DNA of 64,000 nt from the NCBI GenBank assembly GCA_050084515.1, contig CM114273.1, positions 4,154,001 to 4,218,000 on the forward strand, in the 5' to 3' direction. Below are positions 1 through 12,242 of this stretch, in pieces (position 1 is the first letter of the stretch; every line of letters starts with the position of its first letter). The notes beneath the pieces were generated by a model. That model saw only the letters and a program-made list of their open reading frames with translations, was not told where the DNA came from and did no database searches. The position numbers and the translations under genes are program-made. The stretch is from Blasia pusilla (Eukaryota; Marchantiophyta; Marchantiopsida; Blasiales).

Positions 1-955
1 TTACAAGCTTCATACAACTACTGAAATAAGTCATAAGAGAGAATCCATACATCCGGAAACACACTCAATCGCAAGAGTCTACCAGCCTTAGAGGCAACAG
101 AAATGGAACCTTGTTCCTTGTAAGCGCTGTGAGAAGTGTATTGGATGCCGAAGGTACATGAAGATCTTTCACATGTGCAAACATACACTTCCACGTAAAT
201 GAACGCACAGAGAATTGAAGATGTTTCTTCTTAAGAGAACTGATAATAATTTTGCAGACGAGCTGACTTTCTTTCTAGGGGGTAGGCAGCAATCGCCTTG
301 AGAGCGTAGATGAAGAGCACATCGACTTCAACCAGAAATTCTTGCGACAGTAATGGCCCTCCCGCATTCGGTCCACCTTTTGGCTGCGCACTTTACTGAA
401 TTCGCGAAGGCCACTTCTGTCACAAACATCAGGTTCCAGGGGATGATAATCTCGTCATCGAATACCACTCCAGCGCCGCAATATGTCTCATCCAAATTCG
501 CAAAGGATTGATTCGAAAGCAGGAGAACCGCTTCCAATCTCACCCCAGGGAGTGATGGCAAAGAGGGCCTCTAATCCTAAGCGCTTGCTATTGGATCAGC
601 TCCAAAGCTGTTGACATCCACTCACAAGAACTCAAAGTGTGTTCTGTGAAGTCACCCCTCATTAGGCTGCAGACGCTAGCTACCGGGTATGATCCCACGG
701 AGAATGAAATCGGATCAGGAGGTCGGATTCATCACAGCACACAGCATGGTCGGAAGCCATCCGCCATGAGAATCCTTGCTGCCATCAAGCACCTACGTCA
801 GAATGCTGTAGGTGCTTCATTCGGGAGAACCATTAATGCCTCATATATCATGTCAACGTTTAGGGCCTTCGGATTCTTCAACAAACCCACATCTTGCTGG
901 AGTTCCGTTCCGCTCCGTAATAACCTAATACCTGCTGGAATGAAAAAGTAAAGGT
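1..955 (-). repeat. Family T copy A, partial gene-like body
   Basis: This is the 5' half of a family T body read on the minus strand; the copy runs off the left edge of the window. It aligns by eye with copies B, D and E. It shares the splice-acceptor-like stretch near 930-945, the short coding-looking segment ending in a conserved EAL(M)ALPNEA-type peptide near 800-860, and the hairpin at 341-425. The reading frame is interrupted, so no protein is claimed. It was probably transcribed once from an upstream block like those of copies B and D, but the block before this copy (956-1,620) lacks a clear TATA box. Confidence 0.75.
341..425. repeat. Conserved hairpin 1, copy A
   Basis: Near-palindrome. 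The left arm CGACAGTAATGGCCCTCCCG is mirrored on the right by CGCGAAGGCCACTTCTGTCA, with a loop of about 20 bases. The arms match at roughly four of five positions. Confidence 0.7.
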
Positions 956-1620
956 TAGATCCTAACATCTTGGAGACGTTATGTTTCAATTGAATTAAAG
1001 GATAATTTCGCATAAAAGGGTATCCACATACTTGAGAAAACTCTCATAACATTCTACCAATTGGATATTTAGAAAACTCATACTAAACTTCCCAATTGAT
1101 ATCCTCAAAGTTGTAAGGTGAATCTTAGAGAAAAGATTTATAAACTTCTTCCAAAGTTAGTTAGATATTTGCTTCATATTCATGATGAGATTCTATAACA
1201 TCTAGTTTTCAATACGGTCCCCTAAACCAAACCTTATGTAAGCATGATTTCTGAATTCCTAATAAGATTTATAAGAATGTTCAGAAACCTTTCTTATTCC
1301 TTATAACCACATTTACCTCTTATGGAGTGATTTCATGTGTTCCCCACAAAAATTACCCACTAATATATGATGTGGTGGAAATTAGGCTAATCAAAGGTGA
1401 TATAGCTCTTCTAAAATTTGTACAACTGGCTTCCTTGGTCACTCTTATCTCTTTAACTGCTTCCTTGGTTACTCTTATCTCTTTGTAATGTACTTCGTGC
1501 TAGAAAATCCAGCTTAAGTATAGTGTTCCTTAGTGGAGGAAAGAGATGAATTATAGTTAAACTATAACACTAGGAATTTTGCGTACTAGCTGAATGAAGC
1601 ATTTTAGTACTAAATAAAAT
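956..1620 (-). repeat. Family T upstream flank of copy A
   Basis: AT-rich stretch that matches, in inverted orientation, the segments before copy E (36,050-36,690) and at 30,780-31,370. Shared landmarks are the phrase GTGGTGGAAATTAGGC near 1,371-1,386 and the paired TGGTTACTCTTATCTC words near 1,436-1,485. No open frame is present. It belongs to the subtype without the TATA/18-bp-motif block. Confidence 0.65.
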
Positions 1621-2640
1621 AGGGATCTTGTACCTATTTAGGGGAGTGATATACTTATTGATAGAGTCGCTCCTGCAGCATGAAGTGAGATCTTTAAAGA
1701 CATAAGAGAAGAACTCAATTTTACTTTGCTTAGCTGATGGATGCATGCTTGGAGCTCACACTGGTCTCACGTTTACACCTGCATAGGAAGGATAAGGAAA
1801 TCACTAGAATAGGGAAAATCTACTTATTTTATTGGACCGAAAGTGAATGAGCTAAAATAAAGGCTACAATTTTTTAGTTTACTTTGAATGAAGAAACTAT
1901 GATTTATGAGGCCTCCATAGTATATCTTCTCCCACATTACAGATAAATAAATTAGCTAGGCTCACTTACATTCCTCTATTTTCTCTCCTACATTATGAAT
2001 AACATTGTACTTGAATGCGATGAGATAATTTAGAATAGGTAAGCAAATCAATTGGCTAATTCATGAGCACCACCAACCAATCATCGTTAGAAACTTGTAT
2101 TATTTCTCACTAAAATAACTATATTCTTGCTTATTTCGCATTACAACGGGATGTCATACCCTTGAAAAATTGAATTAGTAATAAAAATATTTAGATTTTA
2201 TGTTATCACATATTTCTCATTAAAATTGGATTTTTTTTCCTTAAAAAGAAGAAGGATTTTCTCCAAATCTTGAATTATGTCTTATTGGAATTGGATGTTT
2301 CGTGGTTCATATCTTTCAAAAAGTAGAATTAAGAATAATTATATCCGGACATACTTATCCAGATAATTGTTGAAATACCCCTTAAATTAAAATGAGATGC
2401 TTCCATTGTAGGTTTAGAATAGAAATGTTTATGCTATTAAATCCTTTAAATGATATTGAATCAGACTAAAAATATGTGGTAAGACCAACTCTTCTTTCCA
2501 TATTTATAATGAGTGGATAAAAAATTGCTGCTCTTTGGCATGGAGCCAAGCTGGAATTGTCATTAATTTTGCTAGAAACAAATTGTTACAAGAGAGAAGG
2601 CCTGGGGAAATTCCGGGACTAGAGAAATGAGGCCAATAAG
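1621..2640 (-). repeat. Family T tail of copy B
   Basis: AT-rich tail that follows the 3' end of copy B on the minus strand. It matches inverted copies at 29,646-30,600 and 35,051-35,950: the same AAAATAGGGATCTTG word, the GGGATGTCAT...CCC area, and paired words about Tyr-poor AT runs with ATAATTATCTCCGG-like sequence. No gene is seen. Confidence 0.6.
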
Positions 2641-3566
2641 GCTTTGGGACTAAAGAGATCTTTATGCTCGTATAGTGTGAGAACATTATGATCTTTATGA
2701 TCTCGATGTCTCTGAAAGAGGAAAAGCTCACGCCTTGGGAGGTGGAAGGGCTTCCCAAGTTCTAGCGGTTCAGGCCCGTGCTCCCGATGCTTCATGTTGA
2801 TGGAGGGGAATGGATGGAGCTGATATTGGAGGCCTCCGTTGACAGCTTGTGGGAGCTCAAAGAACTCAACGTGAAGACCCAGACAGATAGAGCTCATCAA
2901 GAAAATCAAGTGAAGAAATTCCTGAGAAGCTATGGAAAATCCAGAGCTCATCTACCAAACTACGGGTGTGAGGAGTTCAGGAGAAAAGAGGTGGAAAATA
3001 AAGCCCCGCGTTACGTTCACAGACAACGAAGAATCCATCACGTGGATCATGCTTGTGCAGAAAAAGAAAAAAAATCATGAACACACTTTGCGGAAGCCCT
3101 GCGGAAGAGGCGAATGCAAATGTATGTATCTTCCCCTTAGTTGAAGAGGTTGATCAGGCGCAGCAGTTGTTCCTCGTTTGGAAGCTTCGGAAGTTGCTAT
3201 CATCGGAGCACAACTATTATCATACTAACGAGGACTCACTCGGTTGGCCCCGTGAAGGAAAGTCGAAGGCAAGCAGATCTGGTGGGATTGCAGATACTCC
3301 AAGAATACACACACTGTGCACAAAATTGAGGACTCACTACAGATGGACAGTCATTGTTCAGGAAAGCTGACTTCAGAGATTGAACAGTGTGGGATTTTGA
3401 TGATGTATGGGGGTTAGAAAATCCATATGTCACGACACGACTTGAATCGTGGAAAAATAAACAGAGACCACAGAGGAGAGTCATCACTCGGCGCTCAAAT
3501 ATGATTCTAGATGGGTCCACAAGAGCCCCACCCATCGAATGCAAGAGGGAAAGGGAGAGCGTTCTT

Positions 3567-3708
3567 GGCACATCGTAGATCTGCACCACTGTGGGTCGTC
3601 CATTCTAAATTTGCAAAAGACCATACCTCAACAGAGTCGACACTTACATATGCGTACGCTATCCAGAATCAAATAGAATGGACGATCCACAGGGGTGCAG
3701 ATGACAAG
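3567..3708. repeat. Fold-back module 2, copy B
   Basis: Inverted repeat with ends near GGCACATCGTAGATCTGCAC on the left and GGTGCAGATGACAAG on the right, and inner words GTCGTCCATTCTA / TAGAATGGACGATC. Arms are about 40 nt with a loop of about 60 nt. This resembles a small MITE, but no target-site duplication was identified. Confidence 0.55.
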
Positions 3709-4155
3709 AAACTCAGGACCGAAAGGAAGTTGGCTGGAGAGAAGATGGAGGACGTGCGAGAGATATATCATGAGCTGTGGCTCTATGCTCTAGCAAACTT
3801 ACTGCAGGTCTCTCCTCTTTCCATCCATTCTCTCCTTGCCAGCTACGTACAACTACAGAAATAAGTCATGAGAGAGAATCCATGCATCCCAAAACGCACT
3901 CAAGCGCGCGAGTTTACCAACCATAGAAGTAACAGATATGGAACCATGTTCCCTGTAAGCGTTTTGAAAAATTTTATTGTATCCCCGAAGGTACATGAAG
4001 ATCATTCACATGTGGAAACATACACTTTCACGCAAATCAACGCACAGAGACGTGACGATGTTTTTTCGTAAGAGAACTGGTAATCATTTTGCAGGGGCAT
4101 TGTCCTTCTAGGGTAGGCAGCAGTCTTCTTGAGAGCGAACTTGTCGACTTCAATT

Positions 4156-4243
4156 CTTGTGACAGTAATGGCCCTCCCGAATTCAGCCCACTCCTTTCTT
4201 CCGCAGTCGTGGACCGAATTCGCGAAGGCCAGTTCTGTCACAA
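4156..4243. repeat. Conserved hairpin 1, copy B
   Basis: Left arm begins CTTGTGACAGTAATGGCCCT; the right arm ends GGCCAGTTCTGTCACAAA. The loop is about 17-20 bases. This is among the best preserved examples of the palindrome. Confidence 0.75.
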
Positions 4244-5100
4244 ACATCAGGTTCCAGGGGACGGCAATCTCGTCATCGAATACCACTCCAGCGCCGAAAT
4301 ATGTCTCACCTGAATTCGCAAGGGAACCTGAGCTGAGACAGAGACGGAAGGATTCATTCGAAAGCAGGAGAACCACCTCGAATCTCAGCTAGAGCATATG
4401 ACAGAGCAGGACTCCCGGGTATACATCCGAGAGGACCTCGAGTCTCAAGCGCTAGCCATTGGAGCAGATCCAAAGCTGTAACTCATCAGAACTCAGAGTG
4501 GGGCAAGTGAAAACACTCCTCATTGGGCTGAGACGCGAGCTACCGGATATCCTCCCGAAAGCAATGGAATGGAATCAGGAGGTGGGATTCATCCTCGAAC
4601 AGCCATCCGAAGCCATTCGCCGTGAGAATCCTTTCTTGCATTCTTCCACACGGTGCGATCAAGCAACTAGGCCGCCAGAATGACGCTTTGTTCGGGAGAG
4701 CAATTAATGCCTCATACATCAACATGTCAAGATTATTTAGGGCCATAAGATTTTTTTCCAAACCCAAGTCTTGCTGGATTTCCATTCTGCTCTTTGAAAA
4801 CTTGAAAATCCAACTCCTGCTGGAAAGAAAAATCAAAGCAAGTGAGAACGAATCTCCAAAAGAAAATAGCACTATTCTAATTCAATGAGGGTTGATTCAT
4901 GCAAAGAAAATAAAGCAATAGACATATTTGCTTGCAAACAAATATCAACAAAAGATCTAGTGCTTCAAGGCTCCCCAAAACTCTCTATCTTTCTAATACA
5001 TCTCTATAGGGTTAGCGAGATGAGTCTCCCTACCAAGAAGGAGGGAGCCGGAAGAGACCGGAATGAAGCTCGTCGATACTAAGGCATGAGGGAGAGGGAA

Positions 5101-5300
5101 CTTGTTTTTATAAGGCCCTTAAGCCCATCTTAAGGGTAGGGTAGGGATTAGGTAGAGAGAGGTGTATGCCTTAGGGCTTACGTGGAGAGTATAACACTCA
5201 TCCTTAGGGCTTACGTGGACGCCCTTCCTTAGGGCTTACGTGGACGCCCTTCCCTAGTAGCCGCAGGAGGAGGCTTGTGAAGTATAAATACTTTAGGTTT
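5101..5300 (-). promoter_or_regulatory. Promoter-like block of copy B
   Basis: On the minus strand a TATA box (TATAAAAACA, complement of 5,103-5,112) is followed by a pyrimidine-rich leader shared with copies C, C', D and F. Upstream of the TATA, the 18-bp word TCCACGTAAGCCCTAAGG occurs three times between about 5,165 and 5,245. Its ACGT core is typical of bZIP/bHLH binding sites, but binding is inference. Confidence 0.6.
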
Positions 5301-6430
5301 AGTCCTCGAGTTAGATAATTAGTAGGAGAGTGCTCTCTTTGGATGCAAAGTTAACTAAGTATGAAAGAGTAACCCATAAGTTTAGTTCATCCCAAAATCT
5401 TAAGAGGTTATATGATATTAAAATTTAGAAAAAATTAGGCATATAACCTATTCTCTTCTTTGAAAAAACTACTATTATTATTATACCAACTTCACGATTA
5501 GAGAAACTATATGACTCATAGTTGGCTTGGAAATCCATTATACTAAAATTTGTAAGAAGAATCTTAAAAAAGAAATGTATGTGCATTCACTTTTACGGAA
5601 AGGCTCTTTAGATATTTGCTCCACGTTGAGCAAGTTTCTATAGAATCTAATTTTCCATACTTTCCCTTGAGCCATAATTATGAATTTCTATCAAAATTTA
5701 GAAGAATGTTTAGGGACCATTTCTTAAGCTTAGACTGATTTCATCTATTTCTAACATAAATAACCTAGTAATAACTCATGTGGTGGAAATTGGGTTTCTC
5801 CTTGGTGGTGTAGCTCTTTAAGTAATATTTATGCCTCCTTGGTAGGTTTTTTTTGTAGGAAGTGTATTTGATACAAAAGATCTAATCTATGTAGAGTTTT
5901 CTTATGTGAAGAAGATATAAATTTCATATATATCACTAAAACTAATTCTTGTGTTTTTCCTAAGTTTAGTGTTAAACTAACTCCATGGAAACTATTGTAG
6001 ATTCTCTATTCTTTGCCTAGTAGCATTATCCCAACGTCATCATGACTTAAAGGGTATTTTCTTTCTCTCAAATATTTTTTGGATTTATCTCTATTGTAAA
6101 ACCATCCATTATTAGACTAGAGGCAAAGATCTAATGATAACCATTACATTTCCTATCAATAAAAGCTTCTGGAAAAAAATTTGGATTGATAATTATCATG
6201 TGTTTCATGACGCATCATCTTAGGCACTAGTTAAAATAACCTAGATCTTTTAGAACATCATGATCATTTTAGGGCTCTTATATTTCATCCCTTGAATCTC
6301 CTTCTAGAAACCACCAATTAAATCCATCAACTGATAAGATAGGATAATGGCCCCAACATTTACTTTTGAAAACTTGGAATGTTTGCGCCAGACATCTTCA
6401 TGACATCCACATCTTCTACATGTTGGGGAT
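5301..6430 (-). repeat. Family T upstream flank of copy B; arm of large inverted repeat
   Basis: This AT-rich flank matches, inverted, 27,390-28,480. Shared features include the GGTTACACTTTCATACTTAG-type word next to the promoter, the GTGGTGGAAATTGGG word near 5,790, and the region near 6,100-6,180 (TCTAATGATAACCATTAC against GTGATGGTGATTATTAGA). No gene is present. Confidence 0.65.
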
Positions 6431-8699
6431 AGAAGTTTTTCATCTATGCATTTTGTTAAAGGGAAGTATTTGCTTCCCTGATATAGAATATCAAGTGCTG
6501 TAAGCTCCTTTCCAGTAAGCCAAAGTGCATCTTTAAGGCCTAAGTGGAAAGGTTAACCTCTCTAAGAGGCCAACGAGGGGAGCCTCCAAGAGGTGGTAGG
6601 TTTTCAAAAGTGGATGCCAAAGCTTTGGATTTCTTAGATGCTAAATTGGACTAGCATACTTATAGTCAAACCTAATTTAGACCTTAATCTAAGCATTCAT
6701 ATTTAGATCTAGAGATTTAATTGGGCACCTATTTCTTGTTGGGCTAAGTAAGGTGATGTACCTCAACTTAAATATGTTTTGATTTTTTTTCCCATATGGT
6801 ATATGCATTGTAAGCTTTCCAAGTGTCGAATTTTGATTTCTTTCAAGTTTATCAATCTCATTTCTTATCTACAATATCTTGAGAGCACACTAGGCTCTAA
6901 GAATAATTTATTGATGGTATTTCAGCTTCCGGCCTAAACACATATTTTCCCAACATAATTTAGGTGTTGATATGATTTTAATGCATAGAAGAAAAAGGAA
7001 GGGGTGTTGTTGGATAATTGTGGAGTCATAAAAATCTTAGTTCGAAAACAAAATTCACAACTCTACTTAAAAAATATATAAATTCTATAGGTAAATGAGT
7101 TACTATATCCATTGTACCCCATGGTGAATAAATTCCCACCCACCCCATTTATTTTCTTGCTAGTCCTAAACAAGCACTAGAGATGCTCATCTAATGTATT
7201 CCTAAAGTTCCATATCATACCTTTGGTCATCCTTAAATTCCCTTCTTGTAGAAGGGTAACGTTGAATTACCTTAGCTTTCTCAAGGAGAGATCTTTCTTA
7301 AATATGTGGACGAAGTCCATGTTAATGGGATCCAACATATTGGATAAGGTATTCGCGGAAATGTGTTCCATAACTCTTACTAAGCTCTCACTCCCTCCAA
7401 TTGCTTTCGCCCTACATTTCTAGCAGCTATTCATGGTCTTTTGGTCTAGGCTTGAAGCCTACATCAGAAAACCTGCCATATTATCCTTTTATCCGTCGGA
7501 TTCTGAATCCGGCCTAGGACTCACGGTATGAAGCCACATCTTATCAGCGTTCAGATCGCGGAAACGACCCGTTCAATTGCCATCAAAACTAAAATGAAAT
7601 CGGTTAGTGAGGCCTTTACACGTGTCTGTCTGCGGAGAGTTTTTATCATGCATAGGGCCGATATATCCATGAAGACCAAAGATCGGGATCTGAAAATGCA
7701 TATCAGCCTAGATCACCTCCCCGCTTTCTATGGCATGAGATGGTCGAGTTTAAAGTGACGTGCTATCTTTTTGGTAGCTTCCACGGTAATTTGAAAGAAT
7801 CGATTGGACTCCTGTTTGAATATTGTCCATAGGAAACTACCCAACAAAAACAAGTCATGTTCCTACAGCATCCCATTTGCAAAAAGGTGGCCGAGTCTCA
7901 GGTGACGTGGACTCTCATCCGGATTTGGAAAAGGTGGACAACTCTAAGATGAAGTGGAGTCTCAATGGTAGGCCTGAGAAATCTTTCAAAGAACCACTCC
8001 ATTGCACTCCTATACTATTACTATTCGCCATGAATCGTCCGCATGGAAGCCCACATCAGTCTACTCCACCTATCCCTACGTTACTCTCGGCTCCCCCCTT
8101 CGCCGGAAAGCTCTCAGAGTCGGCCGTGGTTCTCACAGTAAGTCGTGGCAAACTGACAGCAGTCGGTCGGTAGCGCTAGCGGGCCGACGACAGCTGGCTG
8201 TGTCGGAAGGTTTTTTTTTCGCGCTCTGTACCCACTATGGGACTTTGGCACAATTGTTCCCATAATTGTAGGGAAAGTAGCGTGGATTTGGAGGGTACTC
8301 ACGTGTAAGAAAATCCTTCGTATGGGAGTCTCCCATCTTGATTTGTAAACACCTATGTTTAATCGCGCTTCCTCTCGATTTCACCTCCGTGAGTCTTCTT
8401 TGATCGCAGTGATTCTCATGTCAATGCTCCCCTTTGATTCTCATGTCAATGCTGCCCTTGGCTTCTCCATCCGCCTTCACGATTCTGGCTACTACGGTTT
8501 GGGGCTACAACACGGTGCAACCTAGAGCTTGTACAAAACCTTCGTTTGGGTTCCCAAGTTCAGAATATCGATGATGGGGCGTGTCTACAACTATGTGAGG
8601 TCAAGTTGATGCACCACCCGCCTCCACCAACCATCGTCTGAACTTCGTTAGCATACAATGTTGGTCCGCTTATGTTTGGTTTCCAACCAGGGTTTGAGT
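6431..8699. other. No recognised gene
   Basis: Short open frames exist at 7,223-7,423, 7,528-7,758 and 7,823-8,173 (plus), but none has a motif, a partner exon or codon regularity I can support. A 25-base direct repeat (GATTCTCATGTCAATGCTCC type) occurs at about 8,412-8,458. The stretch 8,100-8,700 is GC-richer than its surroundings and could include the 3' end or LTR of the neighbouring gypsy element, but no matching 5' LTR was found. Confidence 0.5.
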
Positions 8700-9059
8700 G
8701 GAATACTCATTTGATGCCAAGGGAGCTCATTTACCAGTTCCTAAGGAGCCTCCGCCCCCACCGGAGCGGGCCATCGGCATATCGGCATAGAAACTCTCGC
8801 TGAAACCGACCTTGAATACCCTGCAATTCTAGTAATGCCTCCAAAAGAGGGTGCCACTTTTGTTTCTCGAGCCAAGAACCAGTCAAAATCATCCACAAAC
8901 TCTTTTAACATGGAAACATAGAAGACTCAATGATAAATTTTCATAGTGGCAGGGAATTGCAACTCATATGCCACTTTGGCGACTCGCCTCAACACTATGT
9001 AAGGTCCCGTCCAATGGGTACCAACTTTCGCACATGGCCCAAAGAGAAATGAAAATTCT

Positions 9060-9722
9060 TCAACCAAACCTTGTCACCAACCTGATACTCAATGTCTCTT
9101 CTATGCTGGTTGGCTTTTTTGGCGTATCGCCTCTCAGCGCTATGTTAGCTTTGGCAAGATCCAACACAAATCCATTCACATTAAAAAACTCGTCGACTTC
9201 GAGCTTGGCTGGTGCCCTGGGTCGCTCTTCCTCATTCCACATGGACAAAGCTGAGGGTGTTAGCGGCGGATGGCGGCCTCGATAGACCACCTCAAATGGA
9301 GCTAACCAAGTGGCAAAGTGGCGACTGGAGTTTTAGGAAAATTCCAGCAAAGTCAGATGGTTCACCTGATCTGGTTGATCGCCAACAATATAGTTGCGCA
9401 AGCCTTGTTCCAGAACCTGGTTCACGCGTTAGGTTTGGCCGTCCGTTTTCGGATGATAGGCGGTGCTCAACTTAAGATTAGTTCCTAGGCGCGTGAACAG
9501 TTGCGTCCAAAATTCAGAGGTGAACCTCGCATCTTGGTCGATCACAATGTCTCTTGGGAGCCCATGCAATCGAAACACATGCGTCAAGAATAACTCAACG
9601 GTACCCGCGGCAGTCATGATTTCCTTGCAAGGTACAAAGTGAGCTTGCTTGCTGAACCGATTGCACACTACCCAAATTGTGTCACAACCATCAATCGTGG
9701 GGAGTCCAGGCACAAAATCCAT
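9060..9722 (-). pseudogene. Gypsy integrase remnant
   Basis: Integrase inserts the cDNA into host DNA using a D,D-35-E catalytic triad. The segment begins MDFVPGLPTIDGCDTIWVV, the usual start of the core, with the first Asp in MDF. It continues through FSKQAHFVP and GLPRDIVIDQDARFTSEFW (second Asp) to AYHPKTDGQT. The codon after QT, where gypsy integrases carry the catalytic Glu (QTERVN), is TAA, so the triad is broken by a stop exactly at the third residue. After it, RVNQVLEQGLRNY continues in the same frame, and C-terminal sequence (YRGRHPPLTP) follows near 9,260-9,290. Confidence 0.88.
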
Positions 9723-10059
9723 GCTCGATGACTCCCAAATGCCTCTGGGAATGGGCAGCGGGTGAAGTAATCCCGCTGGTTTTCTATAATCTGCTCATGC
9801 AACACATGAAGATACAAAATCGTTCACGTTTGAACTCAGTATGGGCCACCAGAATTCGCTTGTAATGCGCTCTAGCGTCCGCTCTCTACCTCCATGGGCG
9901 GCAAGCTCACCGTTATGACATTCTACCAAAATCTGCGTTTTAAGCTTGCCGGCCAGCATATATACCCGGTCTTGTTTAAATAGCCAAACCTATTGCGACA
10001 CTCTAAATTTTTGGCCTTGCCATCCCCAGGTGTAGCCGCCACTCAGTGGCTTGTTGATC

Positions 10060-10428
10060 TCACTCGGTGGCACTGCGAATCCGATCGAGTAGATCCTGTT
10101 CCACAAGCCGAGACACGAGCACGTTAACTTTGTGGCTCAAGGCGTTGGCGGTAACATGTTCCTTGCCTTGCTTGTAGCGCCATATTACATGAAACCGCGA
10201 GAGTTGTAGCTGCCAACGAACCTGTTTTGGAGAGAGTCGCGGTTGGGTTTGGAAGTAGGTGTTGGAAATGTTATCAGGAACAATAGTGACTTGGATCGGC
10301 AATAAGTAATGCCACCATCGCTTCAAGCAATAGATAACCGCATACATCTCCTTCTCATGGGTGGCCCAGCGAACCTCTACTTCGCTGAGTTTGTGTGATT
10401 CATAGGCAATGGGACGGCTGTTTTGCAT
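10060..10428 (-). pseudogene. Gypsy RNase H remnant
   Basis: RNase H removes the RNA strand during reverse transcription. The segment contains RPIAYESHKLSEVEVRWATH and EKEMYAVIYCLKRWWHYL, then VTIVPDNISN where active elements have TDN, and further on PRLSPKQVRWQ and HVIWRYKQGKEHVTANALSH. It lies in a different frame from the RT segment upstream. The change before the Asp-Asn pair and the frame breaks indicate loss of function. Confidence 0.88.
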
Positions 10429-10685
10429 AACACTCCGCCAATTGCCAAGTTTGACGCGGCCGTGTGAATCTCGAAAGGTTCACCTAACTTGGGCAGCGCC
10501 AACACAGGTTCGGTGCTAAGGACATGTTTCAATTGGAGAAACGTCTCGTCCTATTAAGGCGTCTAGCGGAACACCGCATTCTTCTTGGTGAGTTCGTGGA
10601 GTTGGCCCACTATTCCCGAAAACATATTCACATGTTTACAAAAAAAAGTTGCTTAACCTAGAAACGACCGTAACTCAAGCACATT

Positions 10686-11640
10686 TTAGGGTTGGGGCCA
10701 CTCAATCAGCGTTCGAATCTTGGCGTGACTCGATTGAATGTCGTCTTGATCTATGAGACACTCTAAAAATATGACATTTTGCTGTCCGAAAGAGCACTTG
10801 CTCTTCTTGACATATAGTTTCTCCTTTCGGAGTCTTCTCATAATCTCTTTGACATCCAAGAGGTGATGCACCCAAGGGGAGAACACTATGGTATCGTCCA
10901 AGTAGATAATCATGCATACATCCAAAAAAATCCCTAAACATATCATTCATGAGTGTGCAAAACATGGCGGGGGCGTTGGTTAAGCCGAAGGGTAACACCA
11001 CATACTCATAAAGACCATAATGAGTTCTGATCGCCGTCTTGAACTCATCTCCTTCAGCGATACAAATCTGATGATAGCCCGATCTAACATTGAATTTTTT
11101 GAAGAACCTCCTTGTGGCGAGCCTATCCATAGTCTCGTCCATCATAGGGAGTGGATAGCGGTTCTTGACAGTCACCTTGTTAAGAGCTTGATAATCGCCA
11201 TCCATACAAAGCGTCCCATTCTTCTTCGCCATAAACAGAATTGGGGCGGCATATGGCGACACACTTGGTCGAATGTGATTCTTGTTCAACCGATCATTCA
11301 GCTGGGCTTTGAGTTCTTCCATATCTGGGCTTTCAGTCATGCGCCGACCTCGCCCCATGCTAGGGATATCTGCGCCCGGCTGAATCTCGATCTTGTGATC
11401 AAGCGCGCGCTTAGGCGGCAGTTCAGGCAGGAGTTCTTTTGGCATTAAATCAGCGTATCCCTCTAGCAAGGATTGCATGTCGGGATGAAGTGGGGCCTCT
11501 TTCAGTTTGAAGTGAGGGCGTTTGGATTCTATAGGGGCTTGTGACACCAAAATCGTCCAAACCCGGTGGGTTACTCGCGCTTCACTGAATTGCAACGTCA
11601 TGGCTTCGGGATCCTCCACGGTTTTAGGCACTCTCAGCAA
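10686..11640 (-). pseudogene. Gypsy reverse transcriptase remnant
   Basis: The segment starts before LPPKRALDHKIEIQPGADIP and covers the RT palm. It includes VSPYAAPILFMAKKNGT, DYQALNKVTVKNRYPLP, FKKFNVRSGYHQICI and LPFGLTNAPAMFCTLMND. The YLDD motif is found in an overlapping frame (IIYLDDTIVFS, 10,686-10,946), so a frameshift lies near 10,940 just before the catalytic box. The first catalytic Asp of motif A (normally in LDLRSGYHQ) is Asn here (FNVRSGYHQ). Both lesions should abolish polymerase activity. Confidence 0.9.
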
Positions 11641-11718
11641 GGGAACTTGTTCCCATTGTTCAAATCTATCGTAAAGGGATAGAAATCCCTCGTGGAAATT
11701 AACTGTAGCTTTAAATTC

Positions 11719-12114
11719 CTACAACCAATTCCAAGAGAGAATTCCCATGAATGATTCCGGTAAGTCCATTAGCAAGAATTCCGATCTGCGCTTGGTGTTT
11801 CCTATCAACAACGGAACCGACATACATTTTCTATCCACCTGTGTGGATCCTTGAGCAAACAGAACTAATAAGGGCTGAACTATATTGGTTACGGCAAGCC
11901 CAAGATTCTTACTATATGATCTATTCATCACATTCACATTAGCCCCCATGTCCAACAAGAAATACATAGCTTGCCCTTTAATGGACATGCGCACCCATGG
12001 CAAACATCTATTCACTACAATACCAAGTTCAAGCATACCTGATCCCAATTCAGATGGTTCTAGTGTCACCGATGGTGTCTTGCTGATTCGGTTCACCTGC
12101 ATGCTCGCCATCAA
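11719..12114 (-). pseudogene. Gypsy aspartic protease remnant
   Basis: The retropepsin cleaves the polyprotein. The active-site box reads FLLDMGANVNVMN, where the usual form is LLDTGASHNF: the catalytic Asp is kept, Thr is changed to Met. Downstream are hydrophobic flap-like stretches and the typical end FMGILSWNWL, matching the usual ILGMDWL before the linker to RT. Confidence 0.75.
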
Positions 12115-12242
12115 CGAAGAATAGGGCAGCGTTCGGGCATTCCTTCAGAAAACAACGGAGTGCATCAGACACATCGGGCGTCACCAAAGATCTGCCCGGC
12201 ATTGCTGCCAAATTTTCCCGTTCCAGATCTTGATGTCTCAGA

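Larger units (their letters stand above)
2641..5100 (-). repeat. Family T copy B, gene-like body
   Basis: One of the two longest copies (with D). Read on the minus strand it starts at the promoter block near 5,105 and passes an acceptor-like site near 4,810-4,820. It then enters a coding-looking stretch (4,540-4,810) containing peptides such as LGLEKNLMALN and YEALIALPNKASF. Further on it carries a segment encoding YFGAGVVFDDE (about 4,290), hairpin 1 (4,156-4,243) and module 2 (3,567-3,708). The 3' end is near 2,700 (the AACTTGGGAAGCCCTTCCAC region). Frames are broken by stops and shifts. I do not recognise the ancestral protein; it may always have been a non-coding or mosaic element. Confidence 0.75.

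Noticed and set aside
328-561. Open frames across hairpin 1 on both strands (for example frames reading MALPNSAH on one strand and FGRAITV on the other)
   Set aside because: The palindrome makes similar words readable on both strands in every copy, and stops fall at different places. This is structure, not evidence for coding.
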